A stretch of DNA of 64,000 nt from Synchiropus splendidus (taxonomy: Eukaryota; Chordata; Actinopteri; Syngnathiformes; Callionymidae), in assembly GCF_027744825.2 (NCBI RefSeq), contig NC_071348.1:15781563-15845562 (forward strand), given 5' to 3'. A program made the position numbers and the translations under genes. The notes under the pieces were generated by a model that did no database searches, had not been told where the DNA came from, and worked only from the letters and a program-made list of their open reading frames with translations. This document shows, in pieces, positions 61,164-64,000 of this stretch. Numbering within the stretch: position 1 is the first letter of the stretch; every line of letters begins with the position of its first letter.

Positions 61164-64000
61164 TATTTTCTGAATCTTCCCTGAGAATTCATGGCACAAT
61201 CCACAAAACGCGTTTTCAGCCTGAGATAAGGTTGATTTCGGAACGCCAAACATAAGAATGTTGATAACTTTGGAAAAACACTTCAGACAGCTTAGATTTG
61301 ACGTGCAACTACTAGAAAGACCCTTTCTGCTATAGTGGGAGGTTAAAATTTCATGTTCTGAAGCTTTCCTGCAAAGTTATGGCACAATGCGTAAAATGCG
61401 TTTTCAGCCTAAGAAAAGGTTGATTCCGGAACGCCAAACATAAAAATGTTGATAACTTTGGACAAACACTTCAGACAGCTTATATTTGATGTGCAACTAC
61501 ACGAAAGACCCTTTCTGCTATCGTGGGATGTTAAAATTTCATGTTCTGAAGCTTCCCTGCAAAGTTATGGCAGAATGCGTGAATCGTGTTTTCAGCCAGA
61601 GATAAGGTCGATTCCGGAACGCCAATCATAAAAGTGTTGATAACTTTGGAAAAACACTTCAAACAGCTTAGACCTGATGTGCAACTACTAGAAAGACCCT
61701 TTCTGCTATAGTGGGAGGTGAAAATTTCATGTTCTGAAGCTTCCCTGCAAAGTAATGGCACAATGCAGAAAACGCGTTTTCAGCCTGAGATAAGGTGGGT
61801 ACCAGAACGCCAAACATAAAAATGTTGATAACTTTGGAAAAACACTTCATACAGCTTAGATTTGATGTGCAACTACTAGAAAGACCCTTTCTGCTACAGT
61901 GGGAGGTGAAATTTTCATGTTCTAAAGCTTCCCTGCAAAGTTATTGCACAATGCAGAAAACGCGTTTTCGGCCTGAGATAAGGTCAATTCAGGAACACCA
62001 AAAATAAAAATGTTGAAAACTTTCGAAAAACACTTCAGACAGCTTAGATTTGATGTGCAACTACTAGAAAGACCCTTTCTGCTATAGTGGGAGTTGAAAA
62101 TTTCATGTTCTGAAGCTTTCCTGCAAAGTTATGGCACAATGCGTAAAACGCGTTTTCAGCCTGAGATAAGGTTGATTCCGGAACGCCAAATATAAGAATG
62201 TTGATAACTTTGGAAAAACACTTCAGACAGCTTAGATCTGATGTGCAACTACTAGAAAGACCCTTTCTGCTATAGTGTGAGGTGAAAATTTCATGTTCTG
62301 AAGCTTCACTGCAAAGTTATGGCACAATGCAGAAAACGCGTTTTCAGCCTGAGATAAGGTGGGTTCCATAACGCCAAACATAAAAATGTTGATAACTTTG
62401 GAAAAACACTTCAGACAGCTTAGATTTGATGTGCAACTACTAGAATGACCCTTTCTGCTACTGTGGGAGGTGAAAATTTCATGTTCTGAAGCTTCCCTAC
62501 AAAGTTATGCCACAATGCAGGAAACGCGTTTTGAGCCTGAGATAAGTTCGATTCCGGAACGCCAAACATAAAAATATTGATAACTTTGGAAAAAACACTT
62601 CAGACAGCTTAGATTTGATGTGCAACTACTAGAAAGACCCTTTCTGCTTTAGTGGGATATGAAAATTTCATGTTCTGAAGCTTCCCTGCAAAGTTATGGC
62701 AGAATGCGTAAATCGTGTTTTCAGCCTGAGATAAGGTCGATTCCGGAACGCCAAACATAAAAGTGTTGATAACTTTGGAAAAACACTTCGAACAGCTTTG
62801 ATTTGATGTGCACCTACTAGAAAGACCCTTTCTGCTATAGTGGGAGGTGAAATTTTCATGTTCTAAAGCTTCCCTGCAAAGTTATTGCGCAATGCAGAAA
62901 ACGCGTATTCGGCCTGAGATAAAGTCAATTCAGGAACACCAAAAATAAAAATGTTGAAAACTTTCGAAAAACACTTCAGACAGCTGAGATTTGATGTGCA
63001 ACTACTAGAAAGACCCTTTCTGCTATAGTGGGAGGTGAAATTTTCATGTTCTGAAGCTTCCCTGCAAAGTTATGGCACAATGCAGAAAACGCGTTTTCAG
63101 CCTGAGATAAGGTGGGTACCTGAACGCCAAACATAAAAATGTTGATAACTTTGGAAAAACACTTCAGACAGCATAGATTTGATGTGCAACTACTAGAAAG
63201 ACCCTTTCTGCTACAGTGGGAGTTGAAAATTTCATGTTCTGAAGTTTCACTGCAAAGTTATGCCACAATGCAGGAAACGCGTTTTCAGCCTGAGATAAGG
63301 TCGATTCCGGAACGCCAAACATAAAAATATTGATAACTTTGGAAAAACACTTCAGACAGCTTAGATTTGATGTGCAACTACTAGAAAGAGACGCATTCTG
63401 CTATAGTGGGAGGTTAAAATTTCATGTTCTGAAGCTTCCCTGCAAAGTTATGGTAGAATGCGTAAATCGTGTTTTCAACCTGAGATAAGGTCGATTCCAG
63501 AACGCCAAACATAGAAATGTTGATAACTTTGGAAAAACACTTCAGACAGCCGAGATTTGATGTGCAACTACTAGAAAGACCCTTTCTGCTATAGGGGGAG
63601 GTGAAAATTTCATGTTCTGAAGCTTCCCTGCAAAGTTATGCCACAATGCAGGAAACGCATTTTCAGCCTGAGATAAGGTCGATTCCGGAACGCCAAACAT
63701 AAAAATATTAATAACTTTGGAAAAACACTTCAGACAGCTTAGATTTGATGTGCAACTACTAGAAAGACCCTTTCTGCTATAGTGGGATGTTAAAATTTCA
63801 TGTTCTGAAGCTTCCCTGAAAAGTTATGGCACAATGCACAAAAATGCTTTTCAGCCTGAGATAAGGTGGGTTTCGGAACGCCAAACATAAAAGTGTTGAT
63901 AACTTTGGAAAAACACTCCAGACAGTTTAGATTTGATGTGCAACTACTAGAAAGACCCTTTCTGCTATAGTGGGAGGTTAAAATTTCATGTTCTGAAGCT
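61164..64000 (+). repeat. Satellite monomers at the right edge, mixed types
   Basis: About 15 monomers, truncated by the window end at AAGCT. They resemble the 22-40 kb types rather than the adjacent HOR domain: GGTGGGTACC at about 61.80 and 63.12 kb, GGTCAATTCAGGAACACC, and ATGCCACAATGCAGG at 62507, 63260 and 63638. One monomer has a 2-bp insertion in its hairpin (AGAAAGAGACGCATTCTG near 63.38 kb). Confidence 0.65.

Larger units (their letters stand above)
1..64000 (+). repeat. 188-bp satellite DNA array, about 340 head-to-tail monomers
   Basis: The whole window is one tandem repeat. The landmark ATTTGATGTG falls at 3, 191 and 379 and so on to 63931; (63931-3) equals 340 x 188 + 8. The accumulated drift is +4 bp by 13543, +7 by 32158 and +8 at the end, so insertions and deletions are nearly always whole monomers. 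All copies read in the same direction. The array runs off both ends of the window. No transposon, gene or unique spacer interrupts it. A unit close to one nucleosome repeat in a block this long is typical of centromeric or pericentromeric satellites in plants and animals. That location is inferred, since no kinetochore-associated sequence is visible. The strand follows the phase used here and has no functional meaning. Confidence 0.98.

Noticed and set aside
187..63324. Many open reading frames of 60-130 codons on both strands giving similar peptides (minus-strand forms ending in the same AHQI-stop)
   Set aside because: They repeat with the 188-bp satellite, and 188 is not a multiple of 3, so the frame rotates from unit to unit. 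The stop comes from the conserved CTTAG motif. Their lengths follow chance loss of stops (for example CTATAG to CTACAG opens the plus frame). There is no start context, domain or codon pattern.
1..64000. CRISPR-like or other repeat-spacer array
   Set aside because: The repeat is contiguous at 188 bp with no unique spacers, and variation is spread along the whole unit.
1..64000. CENP-B box
   Set aside because: No NTTCGNNNNANNCGGGN match was seen. The TTTCGAAAAACAC segment has TTCG but lacks the CGGG half.
1..64000. Transposon insertion, long terminal repeats, telomere repeats, 5S or other rDNA
   Set aside because: No interruption of the 188-bp phase was found, and no telomere-type or rRNA-like segment was seen.
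1..64000. A previously undescribed gene system in the window
   Set aside because: No stretch departs from the satellite unit for long enough to hold any gene. The only organised signal is the repeat hierarchy itself.

Overview
The window is one uninterrupted tandem array of a satellite DNA with a unit of about 188 bp. I see no gene, RNA gene, transposon, CRISPR array or unique sequence. The landmark ATTTGATGTG starts at position 3 and last starts at 63931. That distance is 340 x 188 bp plus only 8 bp, so about 340 monomers lie head to tail on the same strand with almost no loss of register. No inverted copy was seen. GC content is about 40% (hand count over the first 180 bases).

The organism is not identifiable from this. 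A nucleosome-sized satellite in an array of at least 64 kb points to eukaryotic heterochromatin, most likely a centromere or pericentromere, with a subtelomeric or interstitial block as the alternative. Both CpG-containing motifs of the monomer have decayed into every possible single CpG-to-TpG/CpA form. This is the signature of cytosine methylation, so a flowering plant or another methylating genome is a better guess than an unmethylated one. I do not recognise the monomer as a published named satellite.

Monomers differ from each other, but multi-monomer blocks recur almost unchanged, giving higher-order repeat (HOR) structure in patches. 1-12.4 kb is a mosaic with 5-, 7-, 8-, 11- and 21-25-monomer spacings. 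13.40-14.92 kb is a near-identical 4-monomer tandem duplication. 15.6-16.8 kb has a 5-monomer spacing. 18.5-20.8 kb has a 6/7-monomer unit containing an alternating dimer. 22.2-26.0 kb has three copies of a 6/7-monomer unit and then a dimer duplication. 27.77-31.45 kb is a recent 11-monomer duplication. 38.6-39.1 kb is a three-monomer run. 45.7-61.2 kb is the largest ordered domain, a 20-26-monomer (3.8-4.9 kb) module in over three versions that differ by gain or loss of whole monomers. The stretches between (26.0-27.8, 31.45-38.6, 39.1-45.7 and 61.2-64 kb) are the same satellite with less obvious order.

Each well-preserved monomer carries five short dyad symmetries, including a 14-bp palindrome around ACGCGT and a 10-bp palindrome around CCGG. 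Open reading frames of 60-130 codons occur on both strands, but they are by-products of the repeat: 188 is not a multiple of 3, so the frame rotates in each monomer. No gene network can be described. The content of interest is the repeat architecture, its methylation-type decay and the record of unequal exchange.
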